64,000 nt of DNA from Musa acuminata AAA Group (GCF_036884655.1 NC_088345.1:22601001-22665000), one strand, 5' to 3'; counted from the stretch's first letter, positions 46,043 to 58,112 are shown. Notes: a model not told the origin generated them from the letters alone. Made by a program: numbers and translations.

Positions 46043-47909
46043 GTGTGGTGGTGCCGAGTGGGGAGATGGAGTCCCTAGTGAATCTGGTGAGCGCCGAGTT
46101 CATGGGAGTGAGGTCCTCCGTGGTTAAGCCAAGCTTTTTGAAGGCATCGAGGTATAGCACGTCGCCCGAGCTCCCGGTGTCAACCATTACTCTTTTGACC
46201 CAAGCATTGGCGATCCAAATAGAAATCACCAACGCATCGTTGTGATGGGAGCGCTCAACTTCTTCGGCTCCGAAAGTGATTTCGGGCTTGAGCTTGGATC
46301 GGAGGCATTTCTCGATCATGCTCCGAGCATAGGCCTTTCTTGTCATCGAGCTATTGCCGCCGGCCGCTGGTCCTCCACAGATGACGTCGATCTGTCATTC
46401 GATGGGCCCTCTGGGACGTGGAGTTGCTTCCCGGGGTTCCTTGAGATAGTGACCGAGGTGGCCTCTTCGGATCAGGTCCTCGATTTGGTTCTAAATGTCG
46501 CAGTAGTCTTCCGTGTCGTGGCCATGGTCTCGATGGAACTTGCAATATTTTGATCGATTTTTGTGAGTAGCTTTCATGGGGTTGGGTTGTCGCAAAAGAG
46601 CCTTCTCCCTGATTTGGAGGAAGACCTCGGTGCGAGATGTGTTCAGCGGGAGAGGCAGTGGCCTTGGGAGCAGTAGCTCGGGTCAGTCAGGCTTTCGACG
46701 GGTTTGCGCTGGGGCTGCTGAGGTAGTATTTCAGGACTGTTTGGCCCTTGGCCTCTTTCCGTCCATGTGCCTTCCTGCTACTAGTGCTTCGGCGGCGACG
46801 TATTGGTTGGCGCGTTAAAGCATCTCGGGAATGGTTGTTGGCGGCTTCTCGATTAGCGACCAAAAGAATCTTGAGGGCTTCAACCACATCAGGAATGCCT
46901 GTATGATCATAGAGGGGTGAGCATCCGAAAATCCCCGTACTTTTGTGGCGAAACGTGCCACAAACTGGGAAAGCATCTTGTCCTAATGCTAGGATAGCAT
47001 GAGCAGGGTAGCCATAGGAGGCCTGGGCCGCACGCTAGCGAGGAAATTTTGCTCAAACTCCCTGGCGAGCTGATCAAAGGATGAGATGGACGACTAGCGC
47101 AGCCGACTGAACCACGCGCGTGCTGGTCCCCTGAAGCTGGTCGAGAATGCCCGACCTATTAATGCATCGAAAGTGTCATAGAGAGTCATCTGAGCCCGAA
47201 ACGCGACGACATGCTCCATAGGGTCGGAGCCGCCATCATACGTTTCCAAAGCTAGCAGCCTGAAGTTGAGGGGTATAGGCTTTCCTGTATTTCTTGAACA
47301 AAGGGGGATCCGCCCGAGCTGCCCTCGTTCAGCTCGCTCCGCGATTTCTGAAGCTCTCGTTGGAACTCGTCCAAGCGATGGTTTACCCAGGATAGTTGCA
47401 TCCTGAACAAGTCGTCCACCGAGTCAGACGATATTTGTCAAGCTCAGGGCGGGGCGGTGTGACTTGGCAGGGCGCAGGTGCACTCTGCTCGGGCGGACCT
47501 CTCAGATCTGCCATTCTGTCTCGGGCTTCTCCTGTACCGACTTGCTCCCTGGCCGGCCTTTGCCAGGTAGGGTTAGTCGGGGTAGTCGTCAACTGTAAGA
47601 TCTGGGGGATAAGTGGGATGAGAGTCTGCATCATCCCCACCATTGCTTGTACTTGTTTGGTCAGGTTGAGGAAAGCCTCGGGCGACACGGCCGAGGGTCC
47701 TGTGGTGAGTCCGGGGGGTGACAACCCCGGGTCGTTGAACAAGCGCCAGTATCGATCTGGCGTTGAAGCCGAGATTCCCCCATCCTTGAGGGTGGGAAGG
47801 GGCCAATCTCCGGGTCCGGCAAAGGGGTGACCGATTGATGGTTCTCCTTCGGGGAGAGCCCCTGTGAGATGCTCCTGCGACATGGCCCTCCTTCTAGCGC
47901 CAAAAATAT
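46043..47909 (-). pseudogene. gag: Element E gag and protease N-terminus, Tat-type gypsy
   Basis: Minus strand. The likely gag start is the ATG at 47883 (MSQEHLTGALPEGEPS), about 20 bases after a primer-site-like TTGGCGCTAGAAGGAGGGCC (about 47884-47905). A proline/threonine-rich N-terminal part is followed by a Retrotrans_gag core (RAWFSRL, then FDQLAREFEQNFLA, about 47100-47030) and the protease with VMVDTGSSGDVLY (46011-46346 frame; catalytic DTGSS intact). Several stops and frameshifts break it. It is cut at 46043 by element D in mid-protease. Confidence 0.82.
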
Positions 47910-48461
47910 TGATGGATCGATGTGCCGTGGTTGATAGAGTCAGCACGGCCTGGTCCACTGGGCAATGTCGAGAGGCTTTGGTCGGTTGAGCCGGGTTTCG
48001 AGACCGATCGAACACTACTTTGAGCGTCGACAACGGGGATTTGATCAGTGCCTTCTAGCATGCGATGATAGCTTTCCTGCAAAAAAAGACCATCGTCAGG
48101 TGTTTCCCGACTTTGGTCCCTTCGACGATCAAGTCAGTGGCGGGTTGGAGTTTTTTTCTTCCTCCCTCTCCTGGCCGGGTCCCGGCCAGGTGCTTTTATG
48201 CTATTGTATGAGGGTCGATCGTACGCGGGCGTAGCGACCGATCCTCGGGAGGTGAGGTAGTACCTTCGTGCGGTCGCCACTTCGGGACGCATGGAATGGC
48301 ACCATGCGACACCGTCCCGAGCTTTCCGGGACGGGATGTGTCGAGCCACGCTTTGATACAGTCCTTGGCTCGACGCGTGGGGGTGCCCTTCTTGCTTACC
48401 TGACTACAGCGCTACGTGGCATCGCTCGTGACGCAGCATGGACCCAAAATATACCTTATCA
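47910..48461 (-). repeat. Element E 5' LTR (about 552 bp)
   Basis: On the minus strand begins TGATAAGGTATATTTTGG and ends CATCCATCA before the primer-like site. The 3' copy is not in the window, so the ends rest on TG...CA form and the adjoining primer-like site. Confidence 0.6.
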
Positions 48462-51400
48462 CTAGTTATATTATATCTTTCTTCAATCATCTCACATAAA
48501 TTTTGATATCTAAATCAAGTTATCATTTTTCATGTTTCACGTCAAATAGTCATCTCCTCTAAAAATCGAGAAGGTTAATAACAAATATCCTATCTATACT
48601 ACTACTTGTCATCACAAATAAAAATATCACTACTTTGATACAACTTTGTTGAAAAATAAAAAATAAAAAAAGATAAACATTTAATAAAATAATAACTCAA
48701 CAAATTAAAGACGTCATTAATAAAATAAATCGGACTCTAACTCATCTACTACTACTAATCTGCTGCTCCTATCGTAATTTAACTTTATGCTCTCATAAGT
48801 CTGACTGCATTCCTATTTATGACTTGTCATAATCTATCTAGTTTAAATAGCCTAGTTTAATTGAACTATTCTCTTGATAGTTCCAGAATAATTAAACTAG
48901 TAGCATTATTATGACACAATCGACTGCAAGCTTGTCATCAGAAACTATCTTGCTTCCGATCATCTGGAACCGATCAATGATTACTCACCTGCAACCACTC
49001 ACCACCACGAAAGAACACATCGATCTGGTAATGCCTTCGAACTTACCCATTATGCATCCCCAGCCAACCTCCACAGAAGCCAAATCCTACTCATTTCCAA
49101 TGGACTTGATCCCTGTAGCTCACTATATTGGACCATAGCTGCCCATCCCTGGTTCATGTGTGCCATTCCACCTCTCAAAAGGGTAGGAGATGGGTTTAGA
49201 AGGACACATCCAAAGGGGGTGATCACTTGTCATTGTCCCCACTGCATGGGTCGGATGTTCCCCACCACGCTCGACTCGTTTACCAAAGGGACCATGGCGA
49301 GTTTTCCTCTTCCACAAACCAACCTTTCATTCTCCAGTACCAGGCCCCCTCCACCCTATTGTGCAATGCATTTGGCTGCCACCGAGGCCTCTCCATCCCT
49401 CGTCTGCTGAAAGGAACACATTCACTAACCTAAATTTCTTGTCAATGATAGCTCACCATCTGAATTATTTTTCATCCGATCCGTGCCGTCTAGGGTTTGG
49501 CGTTAGCCAAATTCATGGAGGTCGTTCTCGCAGCCCTCGGTCGTCCTGCTGGATCATGCAAAGACTGTAGCTGAAAACACGATGGTTTTGGACTTTTCTG
49601 GTGAAGAGAAGCTCAATTAGACATAGTGATAGATCTGAACAAAGCAGATGAATGAATCAAAGTTTCTTTGTTGTAATCTAATTCGCAGTTTTCGACGTAG
49701 ATCTATTCTGATAAATAAACACTAACCACAACTCAGTTTGGATATACTTCCATCCGACCTGTGGTATTTAATGCTTGGAATCATCCAATTCGCAATTGTT
49801 GTACTCTTAGCTGCCCACCAAACTACGTGTTGGGATCATGATGGTTGAGCGCATTTGTTTGCTTGATGAAACGTAACTTGATTTATTATACATAAGGGAC
49901 AAAAATGTTTCTTCTTCCATGGTTCACACATTCTCATCTCTAATAGATTTCGCATACTTTATATTAGAGCCAAAATTAGTTTGAAGCACTGCCTATGGCT
50001 TATCCAACTTGAATGGGCAACTGCTCTATCCATGTGCAATGCCCACCGATGGATGGCACCTGGATTTACGATGCACATTTCCCCAGGAAATACATGTTAG
50101 AATTGAATTGCTTTCGCGCGATTATGTCTCTTGTCATTTAGATGATGACCGTGCAGTCCTAGCTTTCCTGTTACGTGTTTAAGTTGCCATTTGCGGCTCC
50201 TGTTTTCTGATGTGAAGGATTTCATCTCTTGCACAAAATAACGGTGGATCATCCAATTGTCGCCATCGCCAGCCGTCAAACTCTCATTTTAACATCTCAC
50301 TCATGATCAGCAACTAAAATTGGGATATTTAAGCGCTAGCTGGGGTCGATCGTTGTATAACTCAGATTATCAGGAGCATGACCATGATGAGACGATTCTT
50401 AGGTAGCAGGACAGACAACATGATTTGAGCAAACACCGTCCCGTTTAAGGGCCTGTAGTCCACGGAGATGGCCGAGGACGGTATGGACGACACAGAGTAG
50501 CTCTTCCCACAACACATGTGACAATGGAAGGGTGCCTTTGCAAGTTTGCCTCCTGTGAAGGAAGACATCCCTGTGAGGCGCCCATGACTGATGGAGACCT
50601 CAGTTTTGGATGGCACTTTGTGTAGAACGAGGTATTATGTTAACACGCTTTGACCTGAGTCGCAGCCTTCACGGATTGGTTCTGGCTTCAGATGATTCAT
50701 TCATTTGGTAGGTCCAGGTTCACAGTCATGCCCCTCTATACTAAAAAAGAAATGGGATCATCATCAAATAGTTACACTAGTCCATGTTATTACCAGCATA
50801 TTATTAAAGGATGACAACAAAGAAATTCTGGATACATGACGGAAGGGAAAAAGAAAACGAAGAGGAGTACATGAAAAAAGTGAACAGAACAGTTTTTGGG
50901 TGTTGTCTGTGTTTTTTCTGGGAGCCCCCACACATGTGCGCAGGGAAATATACATGGGTCATGTGTGCACGTGTGCCATGCATGGGTTACGGGGAACACA
51001 ATTCTTGGACTGGATCTGGGGCGGTGTATGTGGCCATGGACATGATGAAGCACCAAAGAGCCGAAAGCTGGGTCAAAAGGGCACCGATGAGTGGAAGCTG
51101 GTGCGATCCCCATACCCCTCCCTCCGCAGTCTCTCTGCCTCTTGCCCTTTCTGTGCTTTATCTGCCTGCAAACACGAAAACAAAGGAATGATCCCTTCAA
51201 TGATTCACCTCACTCTAATCATAAACATAGGTACATCAATCATCACCATGCGTATCCATGTACATCAAAGATCGGATTCATCTCTTAATAAAATGCAAAA
51301 CAGGAGGGGGAACTTTATTGCCCCATCCCTTCTTTGATTGGACTCCGTCTCGTAATATTTATAACCCCTCAGATCTATGCTTTTAAAACTATGCTTTCTA

Positions 51401-52026
51401 GAATAAAGCATTGCAAAAGTGGGGAAATAGAAGAAGAGTAGTTGATGCCTGTTCTAAATCCTCCATACAATTTTAGATGCATCTTCTGGCAGCCTTTTGT
51501 TTTGGAGTTGGGATCACACCGTACGTGGTATGATTGTAAGTAATTCTCCATGTACAAATTCAGTCCATAAAGCATGATTGATCACTGTCCATGCGGGGCC
51601 CCTATCTCTTAAATGGTGTTTGTGGGGCCATAAAAGAATGTGTTGTATCCGTTCCACTTCAGGTACAGATAAGGTGATCATGGAACACAAATCTAAGATT
51701 TAACAGTGACCTCTCCGATAAGGTTATCATGTTGTGAAGGCCCACGACACTGGTAAGTCCATTAATTTGCATTCAGTGATTGCTGTCGATCACCTTAATG
51801 TGAGGGACAGTCGAAATCCTTCTGCATAGGATTCTTTATGTAGTTGAAAAATGACAAGACTGTCAGAATCTTGTCCTCTCCAACCTTCAATTGTGTTTTT
51901 GCCAAATTTCCTGAAGCATAACAGTTTTCTTACTATGCTTTTTTATTCATCTGGGCAGCATAAGGACAAGGGTTTGTCCATGCTCCTATGCCTCACATAA
52001 CAACATTGCACATGAAGACTCTGTAG
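48462..52026. other. Low-copy intergenic DNA, no gene identified
   Basis: This does not resemble any other part of the window. Short ORFs occur on both strands (for example 50362-50616 minus, 84 codons, and 50811-51191 plus) but none has a recognisable domain, and the longest overlap each other on opposite strands. AT-rich stretches at 48470-48900. An AATAAA on the minus strand (51942-51947) probably belongs to the bHLH gene. It may hold diverged promoter or transposon remnants that I cannot name. Confidence 0.5.
51942..51947 (-). terminator. Polyadenylation signal AATAAA, probable 3' end of the bHLH gene
   Basis: AATAAA on the minus strand, 80 bases after the stop codon. Confidence 0.5.
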
Positions 52027-53178
52027 CTAGATTTCGGGTTCTCTCTTGCTAAGAGTCACCTCTGTTGCTGCAGGAGCCTCCACGCCCAAGCTGCAGTCGT
52101 AGAAATAGCTAGCAACCGATAGTTCCATCGAGAGAAACTGTATCAACACCAAGAAGTAGAATTGTAGGTAAAAGCTGCAAAAGATTAAAAAGCAAAACAA
52201 TGGATTTCTGAGAAGAGGGTGAGAAATCGCTTGCCTCTACTTGCTTCTGCAGTGATCGCACGTAGTGAATGGTCTGATCCAGCATCCGTGCCATACCCAT
52301 CATCTGCAAATTCATGGTGTTGCCTCAGGATATAATAGAAATAAGCAGAACCTTAGTAGCTGTACTATTGGAACAAGAACCAGTTCTAGCCAGTACCTTG
52401 TGACATCCAGGAACCTGGTTTTGTAGACGCTTCATTCTTTCATTGATCTTCTTCCTTCTCTCCTGATATCAGTGTAATATAGTCGTATCTCATCAGAAAG
52501 CTATATCCAGTTAAATCTTTCAGAAACACATAACTATGCATTATTCTACTCAGGAAGCAGGATCTATTGAGTGTACCCGTACAACTTCCTTACCCGCTCA
52601 GCTAGGCTGTGGCTATCAGTGGCTTGGCCACTTCTTGCCCTCACATGAACCACCTCCTTGGGCTTCTCGACTTCCCTTGAATTGCTTTGGCCTCTATCCC
52701 CACTTTCTGCACCCTGCAATCGAAGTACACAACATCAGCAAACAATTAGCTAACAAACACAAGATTGTGCGATTAAACATACATTCTTCTGCTTCTTCGT
52801 CTTAGCTTGTGCCCTGCCAGCCTCTAAGAAGGCGTCCGAATAGTTCCCGTATCTTGCATGAGGTGATGTCATCGTCTTCCTTTTTCTGTCTCCGTGAGTC
52901 TGCTCTGCAAAAGAGCCTGTGACAGGCTGCGGCTCCGGAATTGGCACTTGACACTCTACAGGCAACAAGCTGGACAAGTCATCAATAAACGGCACCGAGA
53001 ACACAGGGTGGTCGAGTAAGTAGTAATCGCTGGAGTAATCCGTCAATCCCAGGCTTGGCTTCTCCGTGACGGAGTCATTTAGCTCTGCGAGCTGCCTCGT
53101 CAGCTCCAAGTTGGGATCCATTTCCATGAAACGGAGGTAGGGCACGAGGCAATCGAATCCCTCAGCAAACTCCCCCAT
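52027..53178 (-). CDS. bHLH transcription factor, BEE-type (five exons)
   Basis: Exons on the minus strand: 53178-52783, 52713-52594, 52462-52397, 52303-52235, 52137-52027; 253 residues and stop TAG. All exons are multiples of three, and three introns are GT-AG. The N-terminus has a conserved FMEMDPNLELTRQLAELN-like segment. The basic region (about 160-180) reads VHVRARSGQATDSHSLAERERR with the H-E-R residues for E-box binding (H-x3-E-x3-R), then KINERMKRLQNQVPGCHK (helix 1) and MMGMARMLDQTIHYVRSLQKQVE (helix 2), followed by FLSMELSVASYFYDC. This C-terminal pattern is that of the BEE/bHLH75-type subgroup, nuclear dimeric factors in brassinosteroid and growth responses. The usual R in RARRGQ is S here. 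The last intron starts with GC. Function of this member is inferred from the family. Confidence 0.9.
52138..52234 (-). other. GC-AG intron of the bHLH gene
   Basis: Exon 4 ends GTAGAG and the intron begins GCAAGC; the acceptor is GATACAG before TTTCTC. The GC donor is the only site giving the conserved QKQVE-FLSMEL junction in frame. No GT nearby gives that junction. Confidence 0.8.
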
Positions 53179-53330
53179 GGATTCAGAATGGAGGAAGCAA
53201 AAGAGATCGTGAGAATCGATGGAGGAGGAGGGAAGGCTGGCCCTTTAAAGGTCGCCTGCCGTGGTTTTCTGAAGCGTACGTGGCGTTTCCAGCTTGGGTG
53301 ACTGGGTTCTTGTGGGCCCATCTTGCAAAG
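53179..53330 (-). promoter_or_regulatory. Probable bHLH core promoter with ABRE/G-box-like element
   Basis: Upstream of the ATG on the minus strand are a CT-rich 5' leader, a TTTAAA word at about 53243-53248, and GCCACGT/ACGTGGC (53278-53284), an ABRE or G-box-like core. No canonical TATAAA is close. Regulation by ABA or light is only suggested. Confidence 0.4.
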
Positions 53331-54440
53331 CATATCCACAACTATCGGATTCATACATTATAATGGTCATATGTGGATGGGTGCAGGACAGTGATTGCTG
53401 GGATGCCACAGTGGAAAGTAGAGGCAGTAGAATGATTGCAGAAGACCGACCACCTGCCTCCAACAAGTAAATCGCTACATATTGATAAGTTGCTGTCATT
53501 CAAAATCTCGATCTCAAATGATTATAACGTATGATTTAGATGGAGTCATCAAAGTGATAGCAAATAAAGATGTACTCAACCATTCAGTGTTTTTTATCAC
53601 TATAATTCAACTTATCATGATATCATAATAGCTCTACTGCCTTGGAGCAAGGTTTATTCTTCCTTCTTCACCGATTGCTGCACATCCTCCAACAACTTCA
53701 ACTCCGAAGCTATTGTCAAATCCACCATCAAGCTTAGGTGCAGCGCCACCAACAATTAGCCTTTTAAGCTGTAGCTCCGATGGCGAAGCCATCAGACGAC
53801 ATCCAAAGTCCAGCTCTACCACTATCGCACCAGCTCTAACGAGTAGTGACGCCTCCACTTTTCGCCTGTCAAGAGATGCTATTGTCCTTTCGTGAATAAG
53901 ACCTTGCAAATCAAAGAGACGTTGCTGAAATCTTGGGTTGTAACCTGTTGCCAACACCTTTCGTAGATGAGAGCCTGGAGTGTGCCGTCGTAGCAGAAGC
54001 CTAGAAGTTGGATGACGTTCACATCGCAGCAGAAGCCTAGATGCCGGATGATGTTCATATGGTGAATTCAACTGATGGTGGCCATTTCATTCACGAAGTC
54101 TTGGCTATTGCCTTTGATCTTCTCCAACACCATGGCAGCCACTAGAAGTCCATTTGGAAGCCACTAGAAGTCCATTTGGAAGCCTCCCCTTCGCCTAGAC
54201 TTGGCTGCTTTCACTGTGGATCCTTGTCCCCTGGACGTGGCGACGTCTACTGTTGCCTCCTCCCTCTTTACTCTTCCTGCAACATAGGAGCTCTCTAGGA
54301 CGCTCGCATTGGTCGCCTTCATGTAGCCTTCAAGGAGAACGATGGCAAACACGACCTATACATGAATAGCATTTCTCTATAACCGGACTCTCAAATGACA
54401 ACCAGAGTCAGCTCCGGTAGGAACTTTTTAGATTTTCTCC
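53331..54440. other. Intergenic DNA with a 22-bp tandem duplication
   Basis: No recognised gene. A 145-codon minus-strand frame (54071-53634) has serine/arginine- and glycine-rich stretches but no domain, and an overlapping frame on the other strand. CCACTAGAAGTCCATTTGGA is tandemly duplicated at about 54138-54181. It may be degraded repeat DNA. Confidence 0.5.
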
Positions 54441-55125
54441 TATTGAATCTTGGATTTTGACGATGAAATCAATTGATAAGTCTGTGATATAATCTGTATT
54501 TTGAGTGACGTAGGACTAGCTTTGATCAAGGAGAGAAAAATTGATTAAAGCAGTAAGAATCAGACATTAGGCCGGAGTGAACATGTTAGAAGATTTGAGT
54601 CGGACCGAAGGATCGATCGACGTGTCGGCAGAAGACTTCGTACTATGAATTTAGACATCGAGCCAAAGGATCGAAAATTGCACCAAGAAGATCAGAAGTT
54701 GTGGGAGTCAACATACTAATTGGGCAATATGTCGAAGGAGAAGATAATGCATCGAATGATCGAACGAGCGTCGGATGAACCAAAGACATGTTGGACAAAG
54801 CATTCATGCTTTGTAATCGTTTGTCTAAGATCAAAATAGTTTAAGGGGCTAATTGAGTTAGCCTTTGGTGTAATCATGCTCACTCAATTAAGAGCCAATT
54901 TGGTCTTAATTGGGACTGATTTGGGCTTATTAGGAGGCTCATTCAGTGATCCAAAAGTTGGGTCAAGTGGCATTGCCAGAGCAGGCGGTGGAACCGCTTG
55001 TGAGTTGGAAAACTCGAAAAACTCAGTCTCCGAGGCTGTCAGGCAGTGATATCGCCAGACTGGGCGGTGGTACTACCCAATGATAGTGTGTCAGGTAGTG
55101 GTACCACTAGACTAGGCAGTGGTAC
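54441..55125 (+). repeat. Element S: diverged partial Sirevirus LTR, cut by H2
   Basis: Begins TATTGAATCTTGGATTTTG (compare TGTTGAATCTCGG) and includes decayed dyads (GGCGGTGGAACCGC, about 54983) before breaking at 55125, where the H2 LTR starts. The continuation on the other side of H2 is not recognisable. This is the most diverged LTR of the family here. Confidence 0.75.
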
Positions 55126-56736
55126 TGCTAGTCATAAGTGCCCAGCAAGCCAATCACGTGAGTGATGACACATGTGACTTGATACAGAATCTTTTTTGCT
55201 TATTATATTTTGGCATATATTACTTTATAACTATTGTATATATGCATATATATATATATATTGTGATGTCCTTGGATTTGTGTAATGGGAATCGGATCGT
55301 GATGAGATCACGAAAATGAGATCGATTCACCTTTAAACATATATCCTAAATAATCTAGGTCATAGGTTACTCGAGAGGGACATCATAATAATCGGACAGA
55401 CTGGTGTGCTATATACCAGTCCATATGATAGATGCAGCTGGTCTCATAGCTGCTCGTATAGGGATACTAGGGATATAGTACAGGTGCTCATTGGAGAACG
55501 AGTTCACTGATTGATCCACTTACGGAATGCTAGATGGTTGATGATGCCTTATTGTCAAACAACGATTCCGTAGTCCTAGTGGTATATCTGGTCCTTAGAC
55601 TTGAGACACCAAGGATGTCCTGTATGAGTGCTCCACTCTTTGATATCATACTTATAGGTTTGACTGTCCTAGATCTAGTATAGCTAGTCATTGGGAGTGG
55701 TAGTCGACCTTACAAGGGCTATTGAGTGTCGATAGAGGATCATCCACTCTCGACGTCATGAAAGGAATATCTCATGTGTTCTTACTTAGACAAATCCTTG
55801 GCTAGGGTAATTTGGGTTGAGAGAGAAAGAGTTCTCCGGGAGAATCCGATTAGAGAGAGACTCGGGTAGAAACCGTATGGGTCTGACAGCACCATGCTCG
55901 ATATAAGGTCTCTGGGATATTAGATGGATGAGGGACTATATGTACATGGTAACTGAGGACAGACAAGTCCAATAGATTGGATTCCCTTGTATCGTCTAGG
56001 GACTACGGCGTAGTAGCCTAGTACGTCCGTAGTCAATGAGTCGAGTGAATTATTACAGAGGTAATAATTCATTGAGTTAGAAGGAGTTTTGGCATGTATG
56101 ACTCACGGCCAGCTCGATATTGGGTCTAGAGGGTCACACACATATGGCAGGCATTACGATGAGTAGAGGTTCGGATATGAGATATTCGACGAAGCCCTTG
56201 TCTTATTGGATATCCGATAAGCCCCTGGATTATTGGATCCCATGGACGAGATCCAATAAGAGCCCATGAGAGATTATTGGATAGAGATCCACTAATCTAA
56301 AAGGCTTGGGTTATTGGATGCAGATCCAATACCCACTAGGGGAGGATCCATTAGGGTTTGACAGGGGACCTCTATAAATAGGAGGGATTCAGAGCCTCAT
56401 AGGCTAGAGCCTTTGCTTGCCTCTTCGATTCTCCTTACCCTCTCCACCTCAGAGCAGGCCTGGAGTTTTGAGGAGCGTCATCGCAGTCCTGCTATGTGGA
56501 TCACCGCTAGAGAGGAGGACGCTTGACCTCCTTCACCCTCTCCTAAGGATCTGCAAGGAAACAGGGATATACGATCTCCCTAGGTAACACAATCTACTCT
56601 ATACACAGTTTTTCAGTTTCACGGATTTTGCGCACCAATCTTCGCACAACGACGAACATCTCTTTGAGAATCTGGGATTTTATTTTCTTGTTCTTCCGTT
56701 GTGCATGTGATGTCGCCCCCAAAGATTTTCCCAACA
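55126..56736 (+). repeat. Element H2 LTR (1611 bp)
   Basis: TGCTAGTCATAAG to TTCCCAACA. TATA box CTCTATAAATAGG at about 56371-56383. Confidence 0.85.
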
Positions 56737-56737
56737 T

Positions 56738-56751
56738 TGGTATCAGAGCCA
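56738..56751 (+). promoter_or_regulatory. Primer binding site (tRNA-iMet), element H2
   Basis: TGGTATCAGAGCCA, one base after the LTR end. Confidence 0.9.
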
Positions 56752-57921
56752 GGTTGTTCATGCGATAGATTGATTTTAAACTACATGTGTTGTGTTTTGG
56801 AGAAGCTTTCGACGTCAAAATCGTTAACGCAAAAGCGAAAAAGGATAGCATCTGTTGCTGCCCTCGCTGTCGTCGCAGATGGCAGCATTGCGATCTGCAT
56901 GCAGGTAGGCAGCCTACAGCAGCAGCCGCAAGGGCAGCGGTGCCTGCGGTCGTTGCTCTAGCGTGGTGACGCGTCGTAGGGCAACGGCGCTTGTGGCCGC
57001 TGCTCTCGTGGGCAAAAACCCAGCAGGGGCAACCGCCCGACGAGGCAGCACCGCCTGCGGGCGTTGCCTCGCGGGCAGAACCACTCGTGGAGGCGGCGGC
57101 TCCCGTGGGAGCGCCCAACTACAGGGGCAGCGCCACCAACGGGCATTGCCTCGCGGGCAGAACCACTCGTGGAGGCGGCGGCTCCCGCGGGGACGCCCAA
57201 CTGTAGGGGCAGCGCCACCAGCGGGCATGCCGCTTGCAAGCGAGGGCAGCGACCCCGCCCTACGCCGCACAGCCCGCCGCCGGCAGGGTGGCGGAGGCAA
57301 CGGCAGCAACAACAACTAGGGGGGATGAGGGCATTAGGGTTTTGGGGCAAAAGATAGTTTTGCCCCTTGGAATTTGAGAAATTTCAATCTCTATCTTTTG
57401 TCTAAATTATGAAAATACCCCTAAGAATTAAGAAATTCCCTATATGTCCCTGATTTCATAAAATACTAATTAATTAAAAAGTTTAGTTGATTATTATTTT
57501 TATTATTATCTAGTAGTCCTACATGATGATGATTATTTATTCATGTGATGTATGATGTGTGGACGGATGATCATGGACCGTGTGATGTGTGTACTTGTGA
57601 TTATTATTATTGGGGTCTGCGAGCCTCCATTATATTTCTCATTTATTGTTGGGCCTGCGTGCCTATGATTAAATTGTAATCACATGAGGAGGCGCAGCGG
57701 GAGCATGGATGCGATAGCGGGACCCACGAGACGGACGATTACGATGCATGAAGATGCATCGAGATGTCGACGGAGCCGACGAGGACAAGATGGACGATCA
57801 TAGGGCATGGAGATGCACCGTTGCACACATAGATCTTGATGTGAGTGAATAGGCCTATTGGCTCGGGCCTAATCACATTAGGTTGTGGTTCATGATAATT
57901 TGGTGTGATTACTTATACACA

Positions 57922-57979
<58 letters not shown>

Positions 57980-58076
57980 ATGCGATTTAGATATATATTA
58001 AATATGTATATGTGTGACATGTCATATTAAAAGATCAAATCATAGAAACATCTCTCTCGATAATATTAAGTCGATA
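56752..58076 (+). other. Leader of element H2 with GC-rich tandem repeat and TA run
   Basis: 57058-57141 and 57142-57220 are near-identical tandem copies of about 82 bases (GCCTCGCGGGCAGAACCACT and following). A GC-rich block spans 56860-57315, and a TA run spans about 57924-57975. The alanine/glycine/arginine ORFs on both strands are compositional. No gene. Confidence 0.7.
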
Positions 58077-58112
58077 AACGTGAGGCAATTAGATTGACCC
58101 ACGTGGCCTTCC

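Larger units (their letters stand above)
18687..48461 (-). mobile_element. Element E: Tat-type Ty3/gypsy retrotransposon, split by the D-C-B-F nest
   Basis: Two parts, 46043-48461 and 18687-21401, join into one minus-strand element: 5' LTR, gag, protease, RT, RNase H, integrase start. Removing 21402-46042 together with one copy of GTGTG makes the protease frame continuous (LGTTTL followed by PVTIREEP). The left end lacks the rest of integrase and the 3' LTR. The RT and RNase H signatures (DLNRACPKD, ATNNEAEYEAL) are of the Tat/Athila type. Confidence 0.85.
55126..58076 (+). mobile_element. Element H2: copia-type LTR plus leader
   Basis: LTR 55126-56736, primer site 56738-56751, leader 56752-58076. 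It is a reverse-oriented relative of H1 with the same outer end and the same abrupt inner end (plus CTCTCTCGATAA). No coding domains and no second LTR. About 36 unassigned bases (58077-58112) separate it from LTR K. Confidence 0.75.

Noticed and set aside
50362..50616. 84-codon minus-strand ORF in the low-copy region
   Set aside because: No recognisable domain and no splice context. It could be a chance frame, so it is noted only under the intergenic entry.
53634..54071. 145-codon minus-strand ORF beside the bHLH gene
   Set aside because: Repetitive SRLLLR words at the N-terminus, no known domain, and an opposite-strand ORF. Not enough to call a gene.
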